Notes: generated by a model not told the origin, from the sequence alone. A stretch of DNA of 64,000 nucleotides from Hyaloscypha bicolor E (GCF_002865645.1 NW_020194585.1:62001-126000), one strand, 5' to 3'. Shown: positions 1-13,210, numbered from the stretch's first letter. Numbers and translations: made by a program.

Positions 1-2005
1 TTATATTATAATTTATATAGATTATTAATTAGTAATTAGATAAGTTCAAATATTTTTTTTTTAAGATATTAAGCTATTATAATTACTATTATAATAGTAT
101 TTTACTTATTTAAGTTTTAATATTAGAAACTAGGGCTTTTAAAGAAGCTATAAATATTTATATAAGCCTTTTTATATATATATTAAAAGAGCTAGTTATT
201 ATAAAAGTAATCTTATACTAGTTCCTTTAATATAATAAAGAAAGCTCTTACTAATATCTTTTATAAAAGCTTTATATATTAGTAAATATTAAGGAAAATA
301 ATAAGTTTTTAATTAAAACTATTATTAGTTTTATTATATTTCTATATTTTAATATATATTTTTATTATTTCTCTAATTAGCTTTATAATAAGAGAACTAG
401 TTAAAAGACTATTTAGAAATAATAAAAATAGTAGAAATAGTAAAAATCTATTATTACTAGCTCTTTATAGTCCGATACTAGTAAGAGTAATTATAAGTAA
501 TAAAGAAATATAAGTAATAATTAGTTTAATTTATTAATTTCTTATAATACTATTATTAAGAAATATATATAATAAGATAATAGGGCCCGTATTAAGATCT
601 AGTCTAATAATAATAATATTAGCTATAATTCAGGTATATTACTTTTTTTTCTAAATAGTATTAACTAAGAACTATATAATAATAAGTCTCTTATTATTTT
701 ATTTAATATAAATACTATTATATTATAAAATAATTTATAATTCATATAATATATATTAATCTAAATAATTAAATACTTTAAGATTAAAATTACTAAAAAT
801 TCTTTTTAAATAATTCCTAGAGATTATTATTAGTTAACTTCTTTACCTTATACTAGAATAGTCTAATATTAAAATAGTTTAGAACTTTCTTATTATTATA
901 GGTAATTAGATTAATATTACTTTTCTATTTTTTATTTATATATATCTATTTTATAGTTCTACTATATTAAATTCCTAGGGCCAAGCCCTTTTTAATATAT
1001 ATATAATTTATAATAAGAGAGGTTTAAAAATAAGGTAATTTATAGTAAGTTTATAGAAAGAATTTAATAATAAAGATATTTAGATACCTAATTTAGATAC
1101 TAGATATCTAGTTCAGATATCTAATTAAAATACTAGATATTTTAAATACCTAAAAGTATTAAAAATATTAAAGTAAATATTTTGCTTTTAAATATTTCAT
1201 TTATAATAAGAAATTTAGGAAGTGAAATATTATAATTCCGAGAAAGTCTAAAGTTTAAAGAACTCGATTTAATAATAAAATTAGAATAATAGTTAAAGAG
1301 CTTTAAGGATATATATAGGATATATATTCCGGAGAGAATATTTTATAAATATAGGTATTATATAAGTAAAAAAAAAATAGATTTTAAGAAAGTAATCTTG
1401 GAACTAAAAGAAATTAGTTTTAAAGAATAATAAATAATTAAATAATTAAATAACTAACCGCTTATTAATTAGTAAGAACTAGAGTCTTTTTCTTTAGATT
1501 ACTAAATACTTTATAAAGTTAATAAGTAATTTCTTTTTTTAATAAAATAATTATTAGTTCTTAATAAAAGCTAGCTATTTTCTTTTTTAGGTTACCGGAT
1601 ATTTTATAAAGTTAATAGGTAGTTCTTTCCTTTAATATAGACTAGTTTAATTTTACTATAAGCTACCGGATACTTTTTTAATTTAAAAAATTCTATATTC
1701 TAATTTATATATATAAACTAATTAGTATTAATTTACTAGTAATATATAATACTATTATATAATTATAAAATACTATTTATATAAATTAGTAAAATTGTTT
1801 TTAAAATAGGAATTATAGTATTATAGTATTAATATATAATTCCAAAATTTATTAAATCTAAAAAAATCTAGTTTACTAGTTAAATTATTAATAAAATATA
1901 AAATTATATAATTATATAATTATATTTTATATTTTATATCTTATAACTATATATATAATTTTTAAAGAAATAGCTATATTAATAATAACTAATAATTATA
2001 TTAAT

Positions 2006-2242
2006 AAAATATATAAAATATATAAAATATATAAAATATATAAAATATATAAAATATATAAAATATATAAAATATATAAAATATATAAAATATATAAAAA
2101 TATACAAAATATACAAAAATATACAAAATATATAAAATATACAAAATATATAAAATATACAAAATATATAAATATACAAAATATATAAAATATATAAAAT
2201 ATATAAAATATACAAAATATATAAAATATACAAAATATATAA
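2006..2242. repeat. 9-bp tandem repeat (ATATAAAAT-like)
   Basis: About 25 head-to-tail copies of an ATATAAAAT-type unit, the later copies with a C in place of one T. The open frame across it is a by-product of the repeat (Tyr-Ile-Leu triplets), not a gene. It lies inside the RIP-degraded block. Confidence 0.9.
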
Positions 2243-2860
2243 TAAATTTAAAATATTTCGAAAAGAAATTTAAAATAAGTCTTTTTTTAAATTCTTCTTA
2301 TATTATTAATAATATTATATTAATATTTAATAAAATAAAGTATTTATAAATATTATTAATATAAATATAGCTAAGTTTCGAAAATATTATTCTAAAACTA
2401 GTATTTTAAATAATAAAAATAAAGCTTTATATTTAGCTCTTATTTTTAATTCTCGAATTAAATAAGAAGAATTAACTAGTATTAGCTTATCTAATAATAT
2501 ATTCTCGGATATATATAATAGATTAAAAACTAATTATAATATATAAATAATTCCTTTAATTTTTTTTTTAATAAATTAATAACTAATTTTATATTTAGAT
2601 ATAAATATAAATATAATTTATCTTATACTAGATCTAATTCCTCGGATATTAATATAGCCGATTCCGACGAAAACGATTTAGATATATATATTACTAATAA
2701 GTCTTCTAATATAGATAATAAATTAATAACTTATTTAGAAGAAAAAATAAAAAATAAAAAGATAAATAAAATTTATTTAAAGTTTATTAAATAATTACCC
2801 GATATTTCCTTAATCTTTTTTAATATATTAGTATTAATATATATATAGATTAAGTTATTA

Positions 2861-3110
2861 GATTATTAGAAATCTAATACTACTAAATTTCCTGTTTTGG
2901 CTTTAATAGCTAGGAAATATTTAGGAATTCCGGTTTCCTTAGCTACTAGTAAGAGATTCTTTTCTTATAGCATTCTTATTATATCTAAATTACGAAATAG
3001 ACTTAATAAGAGTATCTTTGAGAAGATATCTTATTTAAAGAGCTAGGGTATATTTAGAGATAAATTAAAAGAAGCTAAAAAAGAAGAAAAAAGGAAAGTA
3101 AATTAGGTTT
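2861..3110 (+). pseudogene. hAT transposase C-terminal dimerisation domain, RIP relic
   Basis: Frame-3 translation from 2861 gives the hallmark hAT C-terminal block: FPVLALIARKYLGIP, then a degenerate Ser-x-x-Arg-x-Phe-Ser motif (SKRFFSYS), then LRNRL and an ISYLKS stretch. Stop codons stand where hAT proteins have tryptophan (TGG to TAG), as expected from RIP. Only the dimerisation region is legible; the catalytic part upstream is lost in AT-rich DNA. Family assignment rests on this motif series and is fairly secure. No terminal repeats were found. Confidence 0.75.
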
Positions 3111-3420
3111 TAGAAGGAAGAGAATAATTAGTTTATTATTATAGAAAAGAAGTAGCTAGTTAGTTCTTAGTTTAATTTAGATTTTCTTATTATAATATTA
3201 TTAGTTAGTTATAAGGTTATTTAATAATTAATAAGTAAAAGTAAAGAGAAAAGTTAAAAAAAGTTAAAGAAACTCTATTATTATATAATTAATTAAGTAT
3301 TAATTAGATTAATCAAGATTAATTAATCTAATCTAATTAAAAAAATCTGAATTATATTAATTATAATCTAATTACATTAATTAATTAATTAATCGATTAA
3401 TTTAATTAACGTAATTAATT

Positions 3421-4306
3421 CTTTGATATACTGGACTCTGCTCTAGAGCTAATAAAGTAAAAAGGAAATCGAAAAATCAAAAAAATCCAAATCCAAATTA
3501 CTCCTACTCCATATAACTTGCCCCTTGCCCTCCCTTCCATTTCCTCCTTTATGAGGATTCACTCTTTGCTTCGTTTACGTTCTGAAGCCGTATTGCTCCC
3601 CCCACGATTTATACATGTCCAAAATAGTCCACGCTGGCAATCTGCTAGTGAAGGGCATTATAAAATCTTGCTTTAATACCTAATTGCAAAACGGGAAGGC
3701 TCACAATCTCACTTCAATAACATTTCAGGGCGGACCTATACTCTAAACTTTTAATAGAGGAACTTGATAATTTTAGGACAATCTTGAGACTCAAGAACGC
3801 AATAGTTATCAATATAAGAAGGCCAGAGGAATCTCAATGTTAGAGATGTGGAGAAAGTATTCTGTAATTGATTAACCCACATCAAGTGGGATATTTAAAG
3901 GGTGCGATAATTTGGGTGTTCCAGAAGCAAGTACATATACGAATGAGTAACAGATTGAAACGTCCAACATGGTCTGGAACGTTTATAGATGGTGGATTTT
4001 AGACGTTCAGTAAATATGAGGGAAGATTCGACAAGAAAGTTTAATCTTGCCGGAGACATTTAAAAGCAACGGACTTGGATGTTCCACAACACAAGGGAAT
4101 ATATTCAGAAGACTGGGGCTTTGGAATGGTCAACTTGACCCGGGACACGAGATGGAAGAACTGTGAGAACCCTACAACGTTATTGAGAATGGAAGAGAGT
4201 AAGGATAACATTAGGTAGAAGGTGCAAGCTTTTGTGTATATCTGAACGCCAAACACCATCCTCTTCGCTTCATGCATAGATCATCGTGAAGCATTCCTCA
4301 TTAACA
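3421..4306. other. intergenic, no gene seen
   Basis: Normal-composition DNA between the RIP block and the 3' end of ARG8. Short open frames (for example 4041-4277 minus) have no recognisable features. I see nothing else. Confidence 0.6.
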
Positions 4307-5883
4307 TCAATTCGGCGAATCCACTTCCCCGCTGACCTGCTTCCCCGATGGGTGCTCACCAGGGGTAAGAACAACCCTCATCGCCTCCTCCAGTATCTGC
4401 ATCCCCTCCTCAATCTCCTCTTCCTTAATTGTAAGACTAGGCACAAACCGTAAGGTATTCGTGCCCGCCGTAATAACCAACAAGCCTCTCTCTCTAGCAG
4501 CAGTAACAATTGGAGTAGGATCTTGCGTCAACTGCAATCCCAAAATCAACCCTCTGCCTCTAATCTCCTTTACCAGCTCCGGGAACTTCTGCTGCAGATG
4601 CTGGAAGTGCTTCAAAAATATCTTGCTCTTGGCCAACACCTCGTTCTGGAGTTTAGGGTCAGAGAGTCGGGAAACCATATAATGCGCCAACCTAGCCCCC
4701 AGCGGATTTCCTCCAAACGTCGTCCCGTGATCACCAACCACGATCTTCTCCGCCACATTTCCATTGACGATCGTTGCGCCGATCGGGAAGCCGTTCCCTA
4801 GTGCCTTGGCCGTGGTAATGATGTCCGGGTGTGCGGATTTCGGTAGGCTAGCATGAGCCCAGAACCTCCCTGTCCGAGAGAGACCGCATTGGATTTCGTC
4901 GTAGATCAAGACAGCTCCGACCTCTCGACATCGTGCTGCGAGCGCAACGAGGAATTCCTCCGTAGCGACCTGTACGCCGCCTTCTCCTTGAATCGGTTCC
5001 ACGATCACACCGCACGTTTTGTCCGTCACCAGGTCCTTGATACCAGCAATATCATTGTATGTGCCATATTTGAAACCCGGCAGCATCGGTGCAAAAGGCT
5101 TCTGGTATTTCGGGTTCGGCGTCGCGGACAAAGCACCCATTGTACGCCCATGGAACGAGCCATTAAAGGATATGAATTCATATTTCTCGCCTGACGGATC
5201 GACGACCTTGCCAACCTTTCGTGCGAACTTGATAGCCGCTTCGTTGGCTTCGGTGCCTGAGTTGCAGACGAAGACTGCGGAGGTATCATGCATGGAGCCT
5301 GATTCCAGAGTCTTTTGCACAAGTAGTTCAGAGAGGGCGCCGGTCCAGGGGTTATGGTAGAGGTTCGAGGTGTGCATGAGAGTTTTGGCCTGGTGGGTGG
5401 TGAGTCAGAGGGGAAACATGGGGTGAGATGATGTATATTTACTTGCTGCGCGATTATTTTACTGATCTCAGGATCGCAGTGCCCCAATGCATTAACAGCT
5501 ATTCCAGCTGTGAAGTCTAGATATTTCCTGTTCTCGACGTCCCAGAGATACATTCCTTCACCTTTGACGAACATGGGTGGTGGGCGGATGTAGGTCTTCA
5601 CCATAAAAGGTGCTTGTTCGTTGACGAGGGCTGCGGTGGCAGAATCGGAGGCTGGATCGGGGTTTGGAAGCTGGGCATCTCGCTGCAGATGATATGTCAG
5701 TCAATGGCTGGATGTTTGAAGGGCTGTACACACGTAGATTTCATCTCTGACTCCCGCTGAAAGATTTGTTGCTGCTGCAACTGCTTGGGACGCATTCCTC
5801 TTCGCGATGCAATTGGGAGACGAGGATACGGTGCCGGCTTTCAGAGTAGCCGCTACTCGTTTTGCTGATATTCGGAGAGCCAT
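4307..5883 (-). CDS. ARG8: acetylornithine aminotransferase, mitochondrial
   Basis: Converts N-acetylglutamate semialdehyde and glutamate to N-acetylornithine and 2-oxoglutarate in mitochondrial arginine synthesis; a PLP-dependent class III aminotransferase. Three exons: 5883-5734, 5682-5443, 5389-4307, giving 490 aa, normal for the family. Both introns are GT-AG and phase 0. The N terminus ([17 protein letters not shown]) is basic and amphipathic like a mitochondrial presequence. Visible motifs are [24 protein letters not shown], the [19 protein letters not shown]-site region, the [14 protein letters not shown] region and the Schiff-base lysine in [20 protein letters not shown] box lies at 6066-6071 and a 15-bp dyad (GTCACC-TGC-GGTGAC) at 5962-5976, both upstream of the start. 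Nothing suggests damage. Assignment over the paralogous ornithine aminotransferase rests on the [16 protein letters not shown] context and the presequence. Confidence 0.95.
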
Positions 5884-6479
5884 TGCAGAGGAATTGGAAG
5901 CTGCGATGAGGGCCAGAGAGGGAGAGGAGAGAAGAGAGATGTTGCGAGGGAATTATTATGCGTCACCTGCGGTGACAATCTTAGCGTTATCGGCGCTGCA
6001 GCCGATTTTTCTTTTCGACCGCAAGGCCCACAGGGGTTGAGGGGTGATGTGGGGTGAGAAGGTAGCACGTGATCTGTTCCTCAGAACATGAAGAATAGAC
6101 GGAGAATGGCTTTCCAGGTGAATATAACTTGTCAGCGTAACTTATTTATGGCCATTACTCTTAGGGCGGAGATCTTATAAATCCAACATGCCCCAAAAAG
6201 AAGGGGGAGGAGGTTGGGTGTGGGGGGGGGGGGGGGGGGAAGTGCGGTTTCGCTTAAGATAGGGGCAGTCATAGGTAGATCAAGTGTTCCCTTTTTGCAA
6301 AATTTCTGACGCTTCCATTTCATCTTTCCAGCAATGAAGGCAGATTCAAGTATTCTCTCGTCATGAAGCCAAAACGTCGTAAATCGTCGCTCATTCTAGA
6401 AAACGGGTATACCTAATCAACAAGATACTCTCTCCAGCAAACAAATTCCCACAAACCAATCCTCCATCTTCCTTCCACA
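5884..6479. other. ARG8 upstream region with 18-G homopolymer
   Basis: Divides the divergent-by-position but same-strand genes ARG8 and the vWA gene. It holds a CACGTG E-box (6066-6071, the type bound by bHLH factors such as Cbf1), a 15-bp dyad at 5962-5976, and an uninterrupted run of 18 G at 6222-6239. The regulatory role of these sites is inference. Confidence 0.5.
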
Positions 6480-8391
6480 TCAGTTCATAACAGCATGCAC
6501 CCCCTCTTTGATAGCAATCTTTGCACCCCCCAACATCAGCTTCTCCCTCTTCTTCTTCTCCTCCTCCTTTGTAACCTCACACTCTTCATCCTCACACCCA
6601 CAAGGTGGCCACCTCTCCTTGTCCTCCTCATCGACAACACACTCATGATCATCCTTATTCAACTCACACTTCTTATCCGTGCACACACACGGCCCCAGCG
6701 GCTTCTCATTAGGATCCTTACAGACATGCTCTGGGTCGGACAGTGCACAGTGAGGTACTGAATCTTCAAGACATGGATGGCCAGGAGCAAGGTGGTGATG
6801 GTGATACGGTCCATTGGCATGCTTGCGGCGCTTGTGGCGTTTGTGCTTGTGCTTCTGTGACGGATCTTGGGCTGTGGTTTGTGGTGTTTGAGTTGGGTCC
6901 GTGCTGGATGGATGAGCTGCCTGTGTCAAGGCTGGGGCGGCAGCAAGGCTTGCCGGAATGGCTGCAAGAGGCGTGATCGTCTCCACAAACCCTGTCTTTT
7001 CGGCGCCATTGATCATTGTTTGTTCGTAATCAGGTTGAGTCGGTGGAGATTTTGAGAAAGGATTTTTTGCGAATGGATTTTTAAGGGGTGGGATACCAAA
7101 CGCTGGAATCTTTCCCCCGAAGAGTTTCAGAAGGAAGAATGCACCGAGACCAAGGCCCGCGACGAGGATGGGGATGCCTAGACCGAGTCCAACTTTTCCA
7201 CCTGTGCTAAGTCCGGAGGAACCGCCTGTGACGGCGATGGAGCAGTTCTGGATGGGCATGTTTGACGTCGCGCCGAGAATGTATACAGCGTTTGGGGGGG
7301 CATCTTGGGCGGTGACTTTGATTTCGAATCGCCCTGCGCCCGGGGCTTGGACATTGAGCGTGTCAGCGCCGTAGAAAGGGGTGGTGGTGCTGTTGATGAC
7401 TTTGCCGCCGAAGATGGCTTTTGCGGTAAGAGTATCGGCTGTGATGCTGGTGATGGTGAAGTTGATCTTCTCGTTGGCTTGCGCGTTGTAGAAAGTGGAT
7501 ACCGAGTTACTTCCTGATATGAATTGGGAGATCGAAAGGCCAGCGAGAAGCGTGTTGCTGTTCCCCGCAGGGTTGTCATTGTGTGTGAGACCGTTGAGAA
7601 TGGCAAAATTGATGAAGTTGTTTGAGGCATCCTCGCTGGTGATCGTGGCGTAAACACCGCCAGAGGAAGTGATAGCAGACAGGACTGAGCTGTCTTGCAC
7701 GCTGTCTGTGGAATCGAGGAAGCCGAAGGAGACCCGGATACCCAAAGAAGAAGCTTCATTTATCGCCTCGACCAAGGTCAATGTGTCGTAATCCTGCCGC
7801 CAAAATTAGGTTTTTGAGCATACTGGTGAGAATTATCGGGAAATGTTTTAGGGAATGATGCTCGAAATGACCGCTATGAGGCAATGGTGGGTTAGATAAT
7901 TAGGAGACGACAAGTCTTACCACTCCGTCCGTGAAAACGATGATGCTACTCCTCCCACTTGTGGAGCCAGAGCCAGGAGAAGTAAGTTGCTCAATTCCCA
8001 TCTGTACTCCACCAGCGATGAATGTCCCACCGGACGAATCAATCTTACTGAAAGAGCTATTCGCTCCGGCAGGGTCACCGAGCGGATAGTCCAAGGTCGC
8101 CGTATCATCGAAATCAATAACAGTGACCAGATCTGATTTCTTGCCACCCGTCGCCTCCGCTTTGGTAATTAGCCAGTCGTTTAGTGCTCTGCCAGCAGCG
8201 AGTCGGAGGTTATCTGGGTCAGTCTCCAACATCGAGCCTGAGCTGTCTATGACAAGAGCGACCTTTCGGTCGCCATTGTTGGATTTGACACTCAAGCCGA
8301 CGCATACTTGTGCAGCTGAAGCGCGAGGAGAGAGGACGGCCCCATAAACAGAGGAGACAAAGAGCAGGAAAACGAGGGCAAAAGATGGCAT
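6480..8391 (-). CDS. secreted/membrane-anchored von Willebrand factor A domain protein
   Basis: Two exons, 8391-7921 and 7793-6480, joined by a GT-AG phase-0 intron, give about 594 aa. Residues 1-18 (MPSFALVFLLFVSSVYGA) form a signal peptide. A vWA domain follows at about 35-215, with the metal-ion-dependent adhesion motif DSSGS and the later FTDG. After a beta-rich region, residues about 355-381 are a hydrophobic span (IPILVAGLGLGAFFLLKLF), read as a single membrane helix. The ~210-aa tail is Pro/Ala-rich, then His/Lys/Arg-rich (KHKHKRHKRRKH, four consecutive His), then Cys/acidic with CxC pairs. vWA domains bind protein ligands through a divalent metal; the ligand here is unknown. An upstream ATG at 8409 (MRSSPAMPSF) would add six residues. 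A metal-binding or nuclear-type tail is speculation. Confidence 0.8.
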
Positions 8392-8409
8392 TGCTGGAGA
8401 GGAACGCAT

Positions 8410-9462
8410 CTTGCTTTGCCTGAAAGCTGCGCGCAGGGAAGCTTTACGGGGTACGGGGAGTATTTGAGCAGGCTTTGGGTTCATCAGGCACCAGGGTCCG
8501 ATTGCATGGGAGCCTTGGAGAGGCTTTCCAACCGTGGTTTTGTCGCGTGATGTTGTGATGTTCCTCAACGTCAAAACAACACCAGTTTTCCAGAAGGAGA
8601 GCAGAGAAATGGGCATCCGTGCCGTCTGTTTTGCTTTCCGACGCCCGAAATAGACACTGCCAAGAGAACCACCACAGTGTGGAGATTTGGAGGCTGAAGA
8701 GCTGAAAGAAGCCAGCCACCCAATCACTTCTTGAGGAATCGCGCTGCGGCTCTTTCCGTCCCCTCCCTACCAATCCTGGGGTCCATTCTAGTGACTGTCT
8801 TGCATCACTCATTCTGGTTGGCAAAGAAAAGTTGTTTTTTGCTTGGCGGGGGATGAACTAATTATCATGAGGCTGAGGCTGAGCTGCAGGCTGTCGGTGA
8901 CGACCTTCAGCGCTTGGCTCGAGTACCCGGTTGGCTTGCTTGGCCTCACGACCGGCATGGAGAAGGGACCATTCAGGCGGAATTGAAAGACGCACGTGAA
9001 AGAGACGCAGAACAGACCGTGCAATCTGACGAGTAACATCGCCTTTGAAGTATTTATCCATGCTCATACCCATGACGTTCGCAATCCAGCAAAGAGAAAG
9101 TCTAGCACCGCACTTTGCTTACGCCCCAGTCATCGACCTACCTCACGACACTCCCAGAAATGTACGCCTCGGCCTAGCTACGTTGAAACTTGTCCCAAAG
9201 GAGTTGTGGTTGGAGTTGGATCGTCGGTTAAAGTGCTGCAGGAAGTGGGGGAGGTTGTTGGGGAAGAGCATGAAGCTAGGGAAGATGGGCGGAAGTTGAA
9301 GTTGAAGTTGGTGACTCCTCCGGTCGGTATCAAAAATGTTAGAGCAGGATGATTGACGAAACGGTTGAAGGGAGCATTGAGCGAAAGATTCGTGGTTGTT
9401 TGGTAAATTTGTCATCCCCCTGCTCCTGTCATCTCATATTCTCCGCTTCTTGAGATAGCTTA
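8410..9462. other. intergenic, no confident gene
   Basis: Overlapping short frames on both strands between 8800 and 9415 (for example 9045-9299 plus) show no recognisable domain and no good splice chain. A TCACGTG-like site (CACGTG, 8993-8998) is present. The Harbinger element begins at 9463 after the target TTA. Confidence 0.5.
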
Positions 9463-9742
9463 GGGCCTGTTTCGCACGGGCTCACGCAAGTTGGATACCG
9501 GATATTAGTAATATCGAACTCTAGCGTTTAACGCTCGATATTGAACGCTGGTATCGGTATAATTTAGACCCGTTTCTCAAGTCGTAGATACTTAGTATCC
9601 ACTTGTAATTACGGGGCGTATAAACTAATCTCTGCTAGCCTATTAAGCCTCTTCTTCAGCCCCCTAATCTCCCCCTTCTAATTGAAACCTCTTGATTTAT
9701 TAATCGCTTCCTTCTTTTATAATCATTAAACTTAATTCAACC

Positions 9743-10655
9743 ATGGTACGTACACGGAAAACTACGAATGCGAAAGCCCCAAATACCGTCGAACCAACTA
9801 GCTTCTCCATAATCTGGCCAGATAAACTGGAAACTGTACTAATTAATATTATATAACGTTATATCGAGGGAGGGAAGCTGGCAGATAACGTCTTTAAAAA
9901 GATCGATTTTATATCTATAGCAGTGGAATTACAGCCCGTTTATATCTCCCTTAATATTGGTCCTGCTACTAATATTATTACCGGTTCGCAGATCAAAGGA
10001 AAGATCGAATAGGTACGTACTTTCCTGGTTCTATAATATTTTACTAATAAATCATATATCTAGTTCAAGAAGAAATACAAGCTATAATTTGTATTTAAGG
10101 CTTTGACTGGTTTCGGATAGAAAGAAGAACTATAATCGATATAGGCTAAAGAAGAATACTAGGATGATTTTCTATTAGATCCAAAAAACAAGACAGATTA
10201 CGCCTGGTTTCGGAATCATATATACTACTGGGTACCCGATATCGAAGAGCTTTTGGGAACCCCGATTAGCTACCGGTAAATATACTCATACTACTTAATC
10301 TGCAAGAACTACGGCTTTCCTTACCGTGAAATCGAACCAAAGACTACCTGTTCCACCTGAGAATGAACTGATTATAGAAGACTTCCTTAATAAAGACGGT
10401 ATTCTCCAAAGGAACCGCTACCCAGAAGGTATACTTCTTCCAGGTAATAAAGATTATAATAAAGCAGATAATCTATTTAGTAATACTTATAGTATACCGA
10501 AACCATTATTATCTTTATTATTAATACCTATACTAAGTCAACTCGTACAAGCTAGTATACTCAAGCGTTCCCGCCCTCAGGGACTAGAAAAGAGGGCTTC
10601 TGGTAAGAGAGTAAAAGTCTCTACAGGTACTAGTCTTTCTGGAGTAACTATATAA
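9743..10655 (+). pseudogene. Myb/SANT-like DNA-binding protein of the Harbinger element (relic)
   Basis: Starts at an ATG in CCATGG context (MVRTRKTTNAKAP), then reads SFSIIWPDKLETVL and GGKLADNVFKKIDF. After a likely intron near 10013-10063 it reads FKKKYKL and FKALTGFG. This matches the trihelix/Myb-SANT fold found beside fungal transposases: tryptophan-anchored helices, then a lysine-rich KKKYK helix. Several tryptophan or glutamine positions are now stops (for example after GFG), consistent with RIP. The last part (10326-10655, ending SGVTI) is still open. The presumed role is binding element ends with the nuclease. It is not expected to be functional. Confidence 0.65.
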
Positions 10656-12114
10656 ATTATAGACATAATAGAAGAAATACTAGCCTGAAGAAAAGAGGAA
10701 TTTAACTTAAGATATCCTGAATATTAATATATAATAGATATTATCTATAAGATATATTAAGACTTAGTTAATAAACTTGATTTCAGGTTATAAATAGATC
10801 TTCCGAGCTTTATTAAGGAAAGTATTTCTCGGTTATATAGAAGCTTTATACCTACTTATACTAGGTGTATTCTTAATACTCAGGTTAGTCCTATAAGATA
10901 TAATTTAATTAAGGGTATATTAAAAGAATATTAGAGATAAGTTATTTATATTATTTAGAAAGAAAAAAAAAGCAGGAAAGTATAAAAATAAGGTAATTAG
11001 AATAAAAAATATATTCTACTTATTAGTCTTACAAAAGCTTTTATAGCTAGAGATAGTAATAGCGAATATAATAGGAGTTTAGGTACTAGTAGTATCCCTA
11101 AAGAATCGGATAATAGGGAGAATTAGGGGTTTTGGCTATACCTTTTCTTTTAGTTATATTCTTTCTTCTAATCTTTATAGATAGTAATAAGAATGTTTTT
11201 CCTTAATTAGATACTTTTGGGAAAGTATAATTATATAGTAATTTAAGAGATTAGTAATATATTCTTTGCTTTAAGCCTAATATTAGCTATATAAAATACA
11301 AATTTACTTAGATAAGAATATTTTTATAATTACTAATTAAAATAATATAAATTTTAGTATATTTAAATATACTTTACTTATTCTTTCTAATACTAAAATT
11401 ATTAGTAAGACTAATTATTAGTAATTAAATTAAAAATCTTAACTTAATATAGGCCATTTATAATATCCTGAAAATTAGGGGCTCTAGTATATAGAAGCCT
11501 AAAGCAAAGTTAATTAAGGTTTAAATAATGCCCTCTAATTAGTACGGGAGCTCCCGTAAGCGCTATACCGCTTTTATAAATTAATAATACTATACCAAAT
11601 TACCTTATATAATAGCTTAATTTCAAGACCCTCTTTTAAAACTAAATTTTCTTAATAACTACTACTATAACTATAGCCTAAATTATACTAAAAGATAGCC
11701 CCGAAGCCGGGCTATAATACTATTAAAAAAAACTAGTTTGATTTTTTAAGGCTACTAGTAGATTTTGGGCCAAGGATAAATATTAGGGGCTCTTATATAA
11801 TACTAAATTAAAAATCAGAATAAAGTCTAAAATACTTATAAAATAGTTTAAATAAAAGCCCTATATAAAAATAATAAATAGCTATAATATACTTTAAACC
11901 TATATAGAGATAGTAATAAAGTTATAAAGTATTTTTCCTAATAAAATAATCCCGTATTACCCTACGGCTAATAGTAATTTTAACTAGTTTATTTCCTAGA
12001 ATATACTTACTATTACTTAAATATGTCTTAAGTAATCTAGTTATGAAAAGTATTTATTTCTTGATTTGTAATTAGTAGAGTTTCCTCCTTATTAGCTATT
12101 TCTGGCTTATTAAT

Positions 12115-13210
12115 TTTGCTATTTCTATTCTCGAATATATTATCTACTATAATACTATACTAATAAATATAATTATATAAGGTACAAATAGTAAAGATAA
12201 TATGCGTTTATATTAATAAATTATACTTTATATCTGTTTTTAGAAAAGAAAAGCATTACTTTAGGATACTAAAGATATACTTAATCTTATTTCTTAATAT
12301 TAAGTACCATAAATTAAAGAGCTCTTAATATATCTCAGGAATCTCTCTAGTAGTAATAATTTCCTATAAATAGTATCTTGTTTTTCTAAATAGAGTAAGA
12401 ATAGTCCTAGTATTAATATATCCTATATTACTAAGATAAAATCTACTATTAGAAATACGGAAGCCATTTCTCATAATAATATCTTATAGTATCCTCTAAT
12501 TATTTATAGAGCCTTCCTATCTAGGATATATAAAAGTAAACTATAAATTAAATAAATAAGTAATAAGTATATTATAAGAGAGATAACTATAGTAATTCCT
12601 AAAAGAAGCTTGCGTTTTAATACCTGAATATATATTAATATGAGTTCTATTAAGGGTACTAATATAATTATTAAAATAAGGCGAGAATTAAGGGTCTTAT
12701 ATAATTCGAGGATATATTTCTATAGCCAAATCAGGTTATTTTACTATATACTCAAATAGTAAATTTAGAGCTATAAGTACTTTATAGAAGATCCTATTTA
12801 TTATACTATTAGAAATATAATAATAAAATTATTCCTATAATAAATACCTTAATACTATTACCCTTGATTTTAAGAACTTCTCTTATATATTACGATTTAA
12901 TATAGGCTATCTAATAATATATATAAAAATATTTACCTTTTCCTTAATAGAGATATATTTAGATAAGTATAATTCGGTATTCTCTTAGTAAAATATAATT
13001 AATTTCCTAAAGGTTATAATTAGTATACGTAATTGCTCTTAATACCGGTATAAATAGTTATAATTAAGGAGGTTTAGGGTCTTATAGTAACCTTTCCAGG
13101 GAGAGGTTCGCATTGGAATCTTATTATAGTAGGTTATCTTCCAGTATTCGATATTATTAAGTATAATTTACGTAATAATTAAGTCAAATTCATAATTAAA
13201 CTCGTCCCAG
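12115..13210 (-). pseudogene. Harbinger DDE nuclease (DDE_Tnp_4 type), RIP relic
   Basis: One minus-strand frame can be followed through many TAG/TAA codons. Recognisable pieces in order are a helical N-terminal part (KVNIFIYIIR), a degenerate D-G-T-H-I box (around 12650), FRN--SYLSYNIL, a TFIYP region, FRISNSRFYLSNIGY (around 12430, equivalent of the Y-L-G-D-x-G-Y catalytic block), then TPFRKTRYYL-like and RNKIKYIFSILK, matching the R-N-x-I-E-R-x-F-G-x-L-K end of fungal Harbinger nucleases. Catalytic aspartates are changed to asparagine, typical of RIP. Certainly inactive. Confidence 0.7.

Larger units (their letters stand above)
1..3420. repeat. AT-rich RIP-degraded repeat block
   Basis: The stretch is almost entirely A and T, and CA and TG dinucleotides are nearly absent while TA is everywhere. 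This is what RIP leaves after converting CpA to TpA on both strands. No open gene survives. Within it I can recognise a 9-bp tandem repeat (2006-2242) and a hAT transposase remnant (2861-3110). Normal base composition returns at about 3425. Confidence 0.9.

Noticed and set aside
1979..2233. 84-codon frame rich in Tyr-Ile-Leu
   Set aside because: It is the translation of a 9-bp tandem repeat in RIP-degraded DNA.
8996..9352. Plus-strand frames of 118 and 84 aa upstream of the Harbinger element
   Set aside because: No domain, no splice chain and overlapping antisense frames of equal quality; cannot be supported.
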